Assembly (NCBI GenBank): GCA_001920415.1
Contig: MNJR01000033.1
Span: forward strand, 1 to 53,443
Length of the DNA: 53,443 bases
Source: Acidobacteria bacterium 13_1_20CM_3_53_8
Lineage (GTDB): Bacteria > Acidobacteriota > Blastocatellia > Pyrinomonadales > Pyrinomonadaceae
Direction of reading: 5' to 3'
The notes below the pieces were generated by a model. It was not told where the DNA came from and searched no databases. It worked only from the letters and a program-made list of their open reading frames with translations. This document shows positions 16,401-24,985 of this stretch, piece after piece. The position numbers and the translations under genes are program-made. How positions within the stretch are numbered: position 1 is the first letter of the stretch; each line of letters opens with the position of its first letter.

Positions 16401-16436
16401 TTTTCCACAGGTTTCTGTGGAAAAGCCTGTGGAAAA
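16401..16436. promoter_or_regulatory. Cluster of three DnaA-box-like sequences
   Basis: TTTTCCACA is found on the + strand at 16401-16409 and on the - strand at 16416-16424 and 16428-16436. Each differs from the TTATCCACA consensus at one base. The first two form a perfect 10-bp inverted repeat around GTTT. Together with the upstream repeats, this looks like a replication-origin or DnaA-titration-type site. A plain hairpin with an accidental match is the alternative. Confidence 0.5.
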
Positions 16437-16537
16437 AGCTGATTTCGATGTTACAAGTTTCTGAAAATTTTAGACTTCTAGCATTTTGCACACAAACGGG
16501 GCAAAGCTTTGCGAACCCGTGACGGAAATCACCTCAC

Positions 16538-16888
16538 ATGCGGCTCCATCAATTATCCAAAGCACGTATGATTCTCTCATCGCTACTCGTTCTTCTGCTT
16601 TTCAGTGCGGCTTGCGTCCGTCTTCCGCGCCATGAGATGAGCGCTAGCTATGTGAGCGCGCGTGCGGTCATCACGAAAAATTCCGCAAGCCACCCTCTCA
16701 TCAACATTAACACGGCGACCGCAGATGAGTTGGAAAGATTGCCGGGCATTGGCGCTGCGCTCGCCGCACGAATCGTGGAGCACCGCGAGCGCTACGGTCG
16801 TTTTCGTCGCGCAGAGCACTTGCTAATGGTTCGCGGCATCAGCGACCGTCGTTTCCGAGAACTTCGCGCGCTAATCACAGTGGAGTGA
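16538..16888 (+). CDS. ComEA-like helix-hairpin-helix lipoprotein
   Basis: The 116-residue protein has a hydrophobic signal sequence ending in a lipobox (FSAAC, cysteine near residue 26) and a C-terminal helix-hairpin-helix domain (INTATADELERLPGIGAALA, then RIVEHRERYGRFRRAEHL). ComEA proteins bind incoming double-stranded DNA in the envelope during transformation and pass it to ComEC. This copy is short, as in many Gram-negative ComEA-like proteins. ComEC is encoded 6 kb away on the other strand, and pilus motor genes are at the end of the window. A methionine at codon 11 could also be the start and would leave a more typical signal peptide. Confidence 0.75.
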   Translation: MRLHQLSKARMILSSLLVLLLFSAACVRLPRHEMSASYVSARAVITKNSASHPLININTATADELERLPGIGAALAARIVEHRERYGRFRRAEHLLMVRGISDRRFRELRALITVE

Positions 16889-16894
16889 TAGAGG

Positions 16895-18256
16895 GTGTCA
16901 GAGCTTACGAAGTTGCGCGCCGCCGCACTTGAGATTTTCAATGAAGCGCTGAGAAGCGTTGATGCGTATGAAGCCGTGCGCCGCTCAATACGCTTGAAGG
17001 GCGCGAAACTCGGAATCGCCGGGAAGATTTTTGATCCAGTCAATCAACCGAAAGAGATTTACGCGCTCGCAGTTGGCAAAGCCGCGCTTCCTATGGCCGT
17101 TGCGCTCGAAGACGCACTCGGCGAGAAATTGACTGCGGGGTTTCTCTCAGGCTCTGTAGAAGTTTTGTCATCAAGCAGGACTCACAACCTTTCTACAAAA
17201 AATTTATCCAACAACTGGCGCTGGTGTGAAGGCGGTCATCCGCTTCCTAATGAAGCCAGCCTGTTTGCAGCAAAAGAAGCGTTCGATCTTTTGCGTCGAG
17301 CAGACAAGCAGCGCGCGCTTCTCATCTTTCTAATCTCCGGCGGCGGCTCTGCAATGATCGAGTGGCCTAGCGACGAACGAATCACTCTGGCAGATTTGCG
17401 CGCCGCCAATAACGTCCTAATCTCATGCGGCGCGTCAATCTACGAGGTTAATGCTGTTCGCAGAGCATTCTCGGCTGTCAAAGGCGGCCAACTCTCTTTG
17501 CGCGCGCCGAACGCGGATCAAGTTAGCCTGATAATCTCTGACACAAACAGAGGCGAAGAAGGATGCGTCGCATCAGGCCCTACCGTTCAACCTGCTGCCG
17601 GTGCGCCAGACCCGCGCGCAGTTGTTATGCGCTACCGGTTAGAGACTGCGCTGCCCCTGTCAATCATGCAAGCAATCAAAGATTATCAGGTCGCACAGGT
17701 TAGATCATCACTTGCCGCGCGAGAGTTTTTTGTTCTTCTGAGTAACGAAAGCGCTCTGGAAGCAGCGGCGGAAGCGGCGAAGTCGCGCGGATTTATTGTA
17801 GAGATTGCGCACGACCTTGTTGAGCAACCCGTTGATGAGGGCTGCGTCACACTGATTGCGCGATTGAATGATTTAAAGCGTCGTCATGAAGGTAAACGAG
17901 TATGCCTCTTATCCGGTGGCGAGTTCGCCTGCCCTGTGAAAGGCTACGGCCTTGGCGGACGAAATTCAGAGACCGCGCTTCGCTGTGCAATTGAGATTGA
18001 GAGGTTGAAAGAGAGAGGCGACGCATATGGCATGGTTGCGCTCAGCGCCGGTACAGACGGTATTGACGGCAACAGTCCGGCAGCCGGATCACTCGCCGAC
18101 AGCGAAACTATTTCACGTGCACGCGAACTCAATCTTAACCTCGAAGATTTTCTAGCGATGAGCGCGTCTTTCAGCTTCTTTCAGAAACTCGGTGACGAGA
18201 TTATCACTGGGGCGACCGGAACAAACGTGCGCGACCTGCGCGTGCTGCTCTCGTGA
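16895..18256 (+). CDS. Glycerate 2-kinase (DUF4147/MOFRL family)
   Basis: The 453-residue protein has the two family domains: an N-terminal DUF4147 domain, with AVGKAALPMAVALEDAL and the glycine-rich LISGGGSAMIEWP, and a C-terminal MOFRL domain with GGRNSETALRCAIE and SAGTDGIDGNSPAAGSLAD. It phosphorylates D-glycerate to 2-phosphoglycerate, feeding lower glycolysis. The start is a GTG that lies 6 bp after the ComEA-like stop, so the two may be cotranscribed, though no functional link is apparent. The length is typical for the family. Confidence 0.85.
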   Translation: MSELTKLRAAALEIFNEALRSVDAYEAVRRSIRLKGAKLGIAGKIFDPVNQPKEIYALAVGKAALPMAVALEDALGEKLTAGFLSGSVEVLSSSRTHNLSTKNLSNNWRWCEGGHPLPNEASLFAAKEAFDLLRRADKQRALLIFLISGGGSAMIEWPSDERITLADLRAANNVLISCGASIYEVNAVRRAFSAVKGGQLSLRAPNADQVSLIISDTNRGEEGCVASGPTVQPAAGAPDPRAVVMRYRLETALPLSIMQAIKDYQVAQVRSSLAAREFFVLLSNESALEAAAEAAKSRGFIVEIAHDLVEQPVDEGCVTLIARLNDLKRRHEGKRVCLLSGGEFACPVKGYGLGGRNSETALRCAIEIERLKERGDAYGMVALSAGTDGIDGNSPAAGSLADSETISRARELNLNLEDFLAMSASFSFFQKLGDEIITGATGTNVRDLRVLLS

Positions 18257-18282
18257 GTCAGTACCCACCTGCGGCAGTTTCG

Positions 18283-18407
18283 CAAAAGAAGTCAAAAGTA
18301 AAAAGGTAAAAGTCAAAAGGAAGGCTGAAACCATCTTTTAATTAAAGATGTAAAAATGCTTTTCGCCTTATCCCTTTTGCCTTTTACCTTTTTACTTTTG
18401 CCTTTTT
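18283..18407. repeat. Heptamer palindrome E2 (AAAAGTC/AAAAGGT words)
   Basis: The left arm (18283-18320) is made of AAAAGTC, AAAAGTA, AAAAGGT and AAAAGTC words. The right arm (18366-18407) is its complement with few changes. The apex holds a small extra hairpin (CATCTTT/AAAGATG) and AAAAATGCTTTT, close to the family's common apex. It lies between the glycerate kinase and cysteine dioxygenase genes. Confidence 0.8.
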
Positions 18408-18506
18408 ATGGGATTGACTCGCACGTCGCGTGTGAACTATAAAACTTTGGCGTCGCAAATGTGGCGCGCGCACCTTTTTCACGAAACGTCATTGAAGGAG
18501 TATTGG

Positions 18507-19097
18507 ATGTCAACCAACATCGAACAACCTGTCACGCAATCGGCCACAATTTCAGAGGAGCAGATGCGCCGGTTCTCTCTTCAAGAGATTGCCAGAACGC
18601 TCGCTGATTGCGAGGCCGTGCCTACTCTCGAAAAGCTTGGCGGAATATTGCAGAAGGCCGAAGTGACTTGCGACGACCTGCGCCCGTACCGCAGTTTCAA
18701 GCCCGGCACCTATGCGCGCCACCGCGTCTTTCGCAACGAGTTCGTAGAAATGCTTGTGCTCTGCTGGCGGCCTGGGCAGCGAACGCCCATTCACGATCAC
18801 AATGGCTCGCATGGCGCTGTGATGGTCTGTGAAGGAGTGATGTGGGAGACGCTGTTCGCGCTCGACGAGGATCAGAAACTTTTTTATCGCTCAGGTCGTG
18901 AGTGGCGCGCGTGTCAGGTAACAGGAGCAGAAGTCCCGGACATACATCAACTCGGCAACCCGGAGGTTAGCGGGCGCGATCTCGTCACGCTGCACATCTA
19001 CGCGCCGCCGCTCACAGTCCTCAATACCTATCGCGTAGGCAGCGCGGAGGTAGGCCACTACACGCCGGATCAGTTTATGGATGGAGCGGGAATCTGA
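18507..19097 (+). CDS. Cysteine dioxygenase, type I
   Basis: The 196-residue protein is a cupin iron enzyme oxidising cysteine to cysteine sulfinate. The metal ligands are visible as H96 and H98 (RTPIHDHNGSHG) and H147 (PDIHQLGN), with the conserved LHIYAPPL around residue 163. The usual bacterial glycine is found where eukaryotic enzymes have the crosslinked cysteine (MVCEGVMWE). The start is the ATG at 18507, with GAAGGAG 6 bp upstream. The longer open frame from 18408 is repeat-derived and has no family similarity. Downstream, a GGGATGA array separates it from modA. Confidence 0.85.
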   Translation: MSTNIEQPVTQSATISEEQMRRFSLQEIARTLADCEAVPTLEKLGGILQKAEVTCDDLRPYRSFKPGTYARHRVFRNEFVEMLVLCWRPGQRTPIHDHNGSHGAVMVCEGVMWETLFALDEDQKLFYRSGREWRACQVTGAEVPDIHQLGNPEVSGRDLVTLHIYAPPLTVLNTYRVGSAEVGHYTPDQFMDGAGI

Positions 19098-19103
19098 AGA
19101 GCA

Positions 19104-19150
19104 GGGATGAGGGATGGAACAAGGGATGAGGGATGAGGGATGAGGGATGA
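19104..19150 (+). repeat. Heptamer array E3 (GGGATGA, single arm)
   Basis: GGGATGA occurs at 19104-19110, 19123-19129, 19130-19136, 19137-19143 and 19144-19150, with a variant GGGATGG at 19111-19117. The complementary arm is missing. The same word forms palindrome E13. The modA start codon (19140) lies inside the array, and the repeated GAGGG can serve as its ribosome site. Confidence 0.8.
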
Positions 19151-19973
19151 AGGTTTTGCTGGCAAGCATTCTTCTTTCCGTGTCATCGCTAAAAGTTCAG
19201 CGCTTCTTTTCTTTCTCATTTTAGTTTGCTCGATTATCTTCATCGGTTGCTCGCGCCAGTCTTCTCAAATTAATCAGACAAGCTCGGAAGAGATTACGGT
19301 TGCAGCGGCAGCGAATCTTACGGACGTTTTCGCTGAAATCTCCAGAAAGTTTACTGCGCGAACGGGCGTTCGTGTGGTTTACAGCTTCGGCGCAACGGCA
19401 GACCTTGAGAAACAGATTGAGAATGGTGCGCCCTTCGACGTTTTCGCTTCGGCTGACGTTGAGCACGTTGTGGCGCTAGACCGTTTGAATCTTCTCACAC
19501 CGAACACGCAGAAGATTTTCGCACGAGGCCGTCTCGTGCTATGGATTCCGCAGGGCAGTAGCCTCCGTCTCAATCGCCTTGAAGATTTGGCGGAAGTGAA
19601 TGTCGAGCGCGTGGCAATCGCAAAGCCTGATGTAGCCCCGTACGGGCGCGCAACCGTAGAAGCATTACGCGCGCTGAATCTCTGGACACGGATTGAGCCG
19701 CGCGTCATTTACGCGCAGAACGTCACTCAAACCAAACAGTACGCAGCCACAGGCAACGCAGACGTTGCGTTCATCCCGCTCTCACTCGTACGTCAGGGCG
19801 AAGGCCAGACGATTGATGTCAACGAACAACTGCACCAGCCGATTGACCAAGCCATAGCTATAATAAAATCTTCTACAAAACAAGAAGCCGCACAAAAATT
19901 CCTCTCCTTCATCTTCAGCCCGGAGGGTCAGGCGATTCTTGAGCGATATGGATACAGGAAAAGTGATGAGTGA
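19140..19973 (+). CDS. modA: Molybdate ABC transporter substrate-binding lipoprotein
   Basis: The 277-residue protein has a signal sequence ending in a lipobox (IFIGC, Cys37) and the ModA pattern: VAAAANLTDVFAEISRKF, FSFGATADL-like YSFGATADLEKQIENGAPFD, VFASAD, and a middle part ending in GNADVAFIPLSLV. It captures molybdate (or tungstate) outside the membrane for a ModB channel. The only start upstream of the signal sequence is an ATG in the GGGATGA array. No modB or modC is adjacent; a modB gene lies 14.5 kb away. The last residues (KSDE) and the stop codon lie in the palindrome E4. Confidence 0.85.
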   Translation: MRDEGFAGKHSSFRVIAKSSALLFFLILVCSIIFIGCSRQSSQINQTSSEEITVAAAANLTDVFAEISRKFTARTGVRVVYSFGATADLEKQIENGAPFDVFASADVEHVVALDRLNLLTPNTQKIFARGRLVLWIPQGSSLRLNRLEDLAEVNVERVAIAKPDVAPYGRATVEALRALNLWTRIEPRVIYAQNVTQTKQYAATGNADVAFIPLSLVRQGEGQTIDVNEQLHQPIDQAIAIIKSSTKQEAAQKFLSFIFSPEGQAILERYGYRKSDE

Positions 19974-20084
19974 TAAGAAAAGCGGGTGAATGGTAAATAG
20001 AAAGAAGCCGCTTCTTCCATTTACCATTTACTATTTACCATTTACCTTCTTATCACTTATCACTTATCACTCATCACTCATCAC
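19961..20084. repeat. Heptamer palindrome E4 (outer TGATAAG/TGATGAG, inner TGGTAAA)
   Basis: The outer arms use TGATGAG and TGATAAG words (left 19962-19978, right 20047-20084). The inner arms use TGGTAAA words, longer on the right side. The apex contains GAAGCCGCTTC. It lies between two converging genes and holds the stop codons of both modA and comEC. Confidence 0.8.
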
Positions 20085-22812
20085 GTATAAATGTTTTCAC
20101 GCTCAAATCATGCCCGTCTGTGGTGACTGTGATTGTGCCGCTCTGGCCTGTGGTTAGAACCTGTGCGCCTGACGAGCGCCAGCGTTGGAGGACTTCAGGG
20201 TGAGGATGGCCGAAAGGTGAGGTTAGACCTACGGAGATGATTGCAAGACGCGGGTGCGACGCGTTAATGAAGTTTTGGGTTGATGACGTGCGGCTTCCGT
20301 GATGGGCTACTTTGATTATGTCGCAACGTAGATTTTCTGGCTGAACGGTGAGCGCGGCTTCCGCTTCCCTTTCCATGTCGCCTGTTAACAGGAACGCTCT
20401 TTCACCGAACTTTAGGCGCAATACGATTGAATCATTATTCTGCGAGGGCGATAGAGAGCTTGTGGTGCGTGTGGGCCAAAGCACTTCCCCTGTGACACCA
20501 CCAAAGTGAAACACGTCGCCGCGTCCTACCAGATAAACGGGCACGCCTCTTCTTTGCGCGGTTTCTGCGAACTCTCTGAATTCCGCATCTACTGCTGGCG
20601 CGCGTGCAACCAGCGCAGCGCGCACGCGAAAATTTTTGACTATATCGTTCAAGCCCTGTATGTGATCTGCGTCGGCGTGCGTTGCCAGAACATAGTCAAC
20701 GTGATCCAGGCCGCGATGCCATAAGTATTCGGAGACTACTGCCTCACCTACGTCGCGCGTGTCGCGCTCGAATGGTTCTGCGCCGCTCTCTTCCGTCTCT
20801 TCCCTTCTTCGCCCGTTCAATGCGGGTCGCCCGCCGCCGTCAATCAAAATCGTAGTACCATCCGGCATAGTCACCAACGCAGAGTCGCCCTGACCTACAT
20901 CCAGAAAATCAACGCGCAGCATCCCGCGCGGTCTAGCTTCGCTAAAAGGATGAAGAATGATGATGATTAGCAAGGCTGTGAAAAGTAGCGTGGCCGCAGG
21001 CGCTGCATAACGACGTGCGCGCCCCTTTTTCTTGCTTGAATCGGCTGGACGAGATAGAGGACGCCAGCGCGCTAGCATTAATGCAAGCAAGGCTAGCGGT
21101 AGAAAATAGGCGGCGTAGATGAGCGAAGGCAAGCCCACATACTCAGGCAATCTTAGCGATGCTATGTGCGCTGCACGAAACGGGTCAACGCTGTGAACCA
21201 TCAATCGGTTCAAAAATTCGGCGAGCGCAAATAGCGGCGCGGCCAAACCAGCGCTCAACTGCGCGAGCAACAGGCTTGCAAGCGCAAGCAGACCTAGCGC
21301 TGCCATCAATGCGCCGACCCAGATGTTAAGAATCAGAGAAGCTATAGAGAGGCGGTGGAAATAGAGCACCAGCAAAGGCAGCAGACCGAGTTGAACGCTG
21401 GCGGATATGATGATTGCGCTCGCCGCGTAGCGTAGAAAGCGCTGAACATGTATACGCTCAAACCGCGCAGCCCACTTCGTCTTGAACAATCTGTAATGGA
21501 ATACAGAGAGAGCGACCTCCTTTTTCCACTCCCTTTCATTCCAGAAAAGAATCTCGCTCGCCGTGCGAAACATGCGCGGGGCTACGGGCGGGTATGGCGT
21601 CGCGCTAGTCGGTCTCCATTCTCCCACCTCCTGAAACCTTTTTAGCAGCGGCCACGCTACAGAGATAATCATCAGCACGGAAAGAAATGTGAGTTGGAAT
21701 GAAGGATCGAACAACTCGCTCGGTCTCCATACGAGCAACGCTATTGCAGCAGCGCCCAGTGCGTTCAGGCTTTGCGCGCGACGATAGAGGACGGGCGCGA
21801 GCGCGACCACAGTGAACATGAATGCGGCGCGCACTACGGAAGCTTGCGCGCCAACCATTAGAGCGTATGCCCAGAGGATTATGACCGAGAATGCGAATTG
21901 AAGAGAGCGCCGTCGGGTCAAGCGTCTTGCAACGAGCCAGACCAGCCCGCCAATGAAGCTTATGTGAAGACCGCTGATGACCAGAACGTGAAATGTCCCA
22001 CCATCACGAAACCGCTCGGCGGAAGATTTTGAAAGCATGTAACGATCTCCCAAAAGCGCGGCATCCAGTACGCCCGCAGTCTCCGCCGAAAATTTTTCGC
22101 TGATGGAAGCTAGCAGCCGCTCGCGCCATTCGTAGACCCATGCGAGCGGCAAGAAAACTCTCTCGTCATCAAGCCGCTCAATTAGCAAAGGGCTTTTGAT
22201 TGTTGCGGTCGCAGCGTACCCACGTTTTTCGAGATATTCAGTGAACTGCGAGACTCCAGGATTTCTGTAACTCTCCTCTCGCTCCAATTGAGTCATCACG
22301 CGCACGCGCGCCCCGTATCGCAATTCGAGCGCTCTGTATTCCGCAATCAATGATTGTCGCGCCACTGGCGCAAATAGCAGAATCTGTCCCGATGCCACAC
22401 GCTCCTCTTCCCTGATACTCACTTTTTCAATCCGAAGCGTTATGTAGAAACCTTCAGGCGCAGGCTCCGGCGCTTCGACAAGCGCGCCCGTTAACTCCAC
22501 AGGGTCGCCAGAAGAGATAGCTCCACTCTCAAACAGATTCTCAATCCTGTCCGCACGCACAGCTTCCCTCTCAACAGTTCGCAGCGCAGCCCCGGCACAG
22601 AAGAACGCGAGCGCCACAGCAATTGTGGCCGCGCGCGGCTTTCGCCGCAGAAGAAACGCGACTGTGAGCGCGGCGGAAATGGTGGCTGTTGCTAAAGTGA
22701 TTTTGAGCGGAAGCTTTACGAAATGAGATGCGACGATGCCGAGCGCAAGAAACGCGGCCAGCAGTGTGAGCGGGTAAGGGGAAAATGAAGAAGGTTGAGA
22801 AGCTCTGTTCAT
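20074..22812 (-). CDS. comEC: ComEC/Rec2 DNA uptake channel
   Basis: This 912-residue membrane protein moves single-stranded DNA across the inner membrane during transformation. The order of domains is complete: N-terminal hydrophobic helices with an OB-type DUF4131 domain (to about residue 230), the Competence domain with many membrane helices and the signature FHVLVISGLHISFIGGL, and a C-terminal beta-lactamase-like domain with THADADHIQGL, LLTGDMERE and VAHHGSRTSS. The last four residues (IRDE) and the stop are encoded in repeat E4. A broken SLOG/SLATT-like gene ends 15 bp upstream on the same strand and may have shared its promoter. Confidence 0.9.
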   Translation of the reverse strand: MNRASQPSSFSPYPLTLLAAFLALGIVASHFVKLPLKITLATATISAALTVAFLLRRKPRAATIAVALAFFCAGAALRTVEREAVRADRIENLFESGAISSGDPVELTGALVEAPEPAPEGFYITLRIEKVSIREEERVASGQILLFAPVARQSLIAEYRALELRYGARVRVMTQLEREESYRNPGVSQFTEYLEKRGYAATATIKSPLLIERLDDERVFLPLAWVYEWRERLLASISEKFSAETAGVLDAALLGDRYMLSKSSAERFRDGGTFHVLVISGLHISFIGGLVWLVARRLTRRRSLQFAFSVIILWAYALMVGAQASVVRAAFMFTVVALAPVLYRRAQSLNALGAAAIALLVWRPSELFDPSFQLTFLSVLMIISVAWPLLKRFQEVGEWRPTSATPYPPVAPRMFRTASEILFWNEREWKKEVALSVFHYRLFKTKWAARFERIHVQRFLRYAASAIIISASVQLGLLPLLVLYFHRLSIASLILNIWVGALMAALGLLALASLLLAQLSAGLAAPLFALAEFLNRLMVHSVDPFRAAHIASLRLPEYVGLPSLIYAAYFLPLALLALMLARWRPLSRPADSSKKKGRARRYAAPAATLLFTALLIIIILHPFSEARPRGMLRVDFLDVGQGDSALVTMPDGTTILIDGGGRPALNGRRREETEESGAEPFERDTRDVGEAVVSEYLWHRGLDHVDYVLATHADADHIQGLNDIVKNFRVRAALVARAPAVDAEFREFAETAQRRGVPVYLVGRGDVFHFGGVTGEVLWPTRTTSSLSPSQNNDSIVLRLKFGERAFLLTGDMEREAEAALTVQPENLRCDIIKVAHHGSRTSSTQNFINASHPRLAIISVGLTSPFGHPHPEVLQRWRSSGAQVLTTGQSGTITVTTDGHDLSVKTFIRDE

Positions 22813-22827
22813 TTGATACAGAAATTT

Positions 22828-24666
22828 CTAGACAGCATGAGGCGGATCAACGGGTCTCTCTCTATGCAATAGTATCCAATCACCGTTTTCCACTAACGCT
22901 TCTTTTCCCAACTCTTCTATCAACTCGCGCGCAGCTTCCGCATCTTTTAAGCACTCCGCTGTATCGCGCGCGCCGTTTGAATGAAGGATTTTATCCAGTT
23001 GCTTCTCGGCTTTGCTAAATAGGCCGCTCATACGGCTGTACTGTTTGACGTGCTCTGAGAGCGCTGTTTTCTCCGTATAATTATGTAGCAAGGCGGCTCC
23101 GACCGGCGGCAGAGTCATCAGTAGAATCAAGCTGCCGTGCAGCAGTTCATCATGCGGTAAAGATTTATGAAACTCGTAGCCTAGAAGGTAGGAAGCGAGC
23201 AGGCTGAGCGCCAGCGCGATTGTGACTCCAACACCAAACCATAGCAGAACTTTGCTTAATCGCTCGTTACTCTCCAACTGCTCGTGATTATTCTTTGCGG
23301 TTTGAGTGAAGTAGGAAGCCTGACGGCGTATCCAATGCGTGAGGAGAAGATTTAGCGAGGTCATGCGCTCTCGGTCAACGGCTGAACGCCCGTTGCTGTC
23401 CGCTACCTCTGGAATATTCCAGACTCGAATAGCATGACGAATCCAATCCAATTCACTCTTCTGCTTTCGTAAATAGTGATCTGCGACCGAATGCTTGAAC
23501 TTCTTCAGAGACAGACCCGCAAGGCACCAGAAGAACTGCACGCGCATCCCTTCAGCCAGCGTGCGATAATCCTGATACTTGTTCTGGTATTTCCCTCTTT
23601 TCGCTCGATGATGTACCCATAGATGAGCGATAGCGATGATGAACAGATAGATGGTGATGATCAGCGGATAAAAGAATAGAGCCGTGCCCAAACCGGGCAG
23701 CAAGTGAGCATAGATGCCGAAGCAGAGGGCTGCGAGCGAGATGAGAATGAACAGTCTGTTGAGCGTGCTTCTCGTGCGTCCTTGAAAATAGATGGCTAGC
23801 CTGTCGGCGACGCCATAATGCTCTCTCAAGGTTTGTAGCTCAGAGGGAATTTTTTTAGCCTCTTCTTCAGGAAAGAGATCGTTCATGCTATCTTGCAGCT
23901 TCTCTCTGAGCAGTTGCTCTTGCTGGATAGCATCCTCGTTAAAAGCGTCCATGGTCTTGAAGACGCGATCATATACGCTCCAGTCTGCGGCATATCCTTT
24001 CGGGTAGAGAAGATTCAGTGTGAAAGGCTGCCCCGCTGTTTGATGTTTATCTCTGCTCCTTGGAGTCATGATGTGATAGACCGGGCCGCTTTCAACCACA
24101 TCGAGCGGTGTGCGATGCGGAGCGTACGGTTCAGGCACTCCCTCTCTCTGAAACTCTATAATCTTTGCCGTTCCGCCAACCAACTCCGTTTTCAGCCCGT
24201 CCCAAAGTGCTATGACTATCTGGCTGTGACGAGCAATGTAGGCTCCGACCTGTTCGTACTGTAGATCACGCGAATGACACTGCTCGCATATCTCTTCTTC
24301 AGGCCGGTCGTCAAGTACAGGCAGGACGAAGCTCTGCTCTGCCTGATTGAGAAGCTTATCGAACTCGGCCAGCGAATCGCGTTTAGTAAAGTCCTTCTCG
24401 TACAACTCCTTTCTCATAGGAAGCGGGACAATGAGTTGAATCTTCTTCAATCGGAGAGCAACACGCGCGACTAAACGATCAGCCCCTTCGGCCAGAGGTG
24501 AAAGCAAAATGATAGGCGTATGCGGATAACTAACCATCAGCGACTCGAAGATTTCGCGCACTTTTCCTTCAAGAGCGGCTCAATCCTCCACACGCAAGTC
24601 ACGATGGCCTGTGACGCCAATGACCAGCGGCAATGGTCCATACTTAGTATTTTGATTAGTAGCCAT
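22828..24666 (-). pseudogene. SLOG-domain protein with SLATT-like membrane part, broken by an in-frame stop
   Basis: The reading frame from the ATG at 24664-24666 gives MATNQNTKYG and then PLPLVIGVTGHRDLRVED, a typical first strand and loop of a SLOG-type nucleotide-binding domain. A TGA follows at 24580-24582 (codon 29), after which the same frame stays open for 583 codons, starting AALEGKVREIFESLM. The second part continues the SLOG domain (PLAEGADRLVARVALRL, then YIARHSQIVIALWDG) and ends in a membrane part with four hydrophobic segments (about residues 270-330 and 440-500 of the open part) resembling SLATT proteins. Such proteins are predicted nucleotide-sensing membrane effectors in immunity. 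Use of the GTG at 24561 would lack the nucleotide-binding loop. Confidence 0.75.
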
Positions 24667-24839
24667 CGCAGGAAGTTTTTAAAGTCCTACTTAGCCGAAA
24701 GACAGACAAGTGTGGAGATGTTGAGAAAAACAGTACAACTCATTTTATATTGGAAACACAGTTCAACACAATATTTTGAAACTAGCAGTAGTAAGTCAAT
24801 TTCACCATTGAAGAAATATCCATGAGCAAACACTCAGCT

Positions 24840-24903
24840 CTTAGCGCCTTTGCGTCTCCAGCGTGAAAAACTTTCCTCACGCTATAGGAGCAAAGACGCC
24901 AAG
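24840..24903. repeat. Palindrome of the CTTTGCG type (B1)
   Basis: CTTAGCGCCTTTGCGTC (from 24840) pairs with GACGC-type CAAAGACGCCAAG (to 24903) across an apex of AAAAACTTTCCT, with an additional AGCGTG/CACGCT pair near the apex. Arms are about 26 bases with several mismatches. The rest of the 24667-24985 gap is AT-rich and shows no gene. A related palindrome (B2) is at 35301. Confidence 0.7.
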
Positions 24904-24985
24904 AGAGAACTCGAAAGAGGTTTTCTATTGCTCTCTTGATGAAATTGTCACACTGCCATACAGGCTTATATTTGTATTTATGAAT

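Noticed and set aside
16401-16436. The chromosomal replication origin
   Set aside because: dnaA, dnaN and other usual origin neighbours are absent, and only three box-like sites are present.
18408-18506. 33-codon extension before cysteine dioxygenase
   Set aside because: The ATG at 18507 has GAAGGAG at the right distance, and the extension lacks family similarity.
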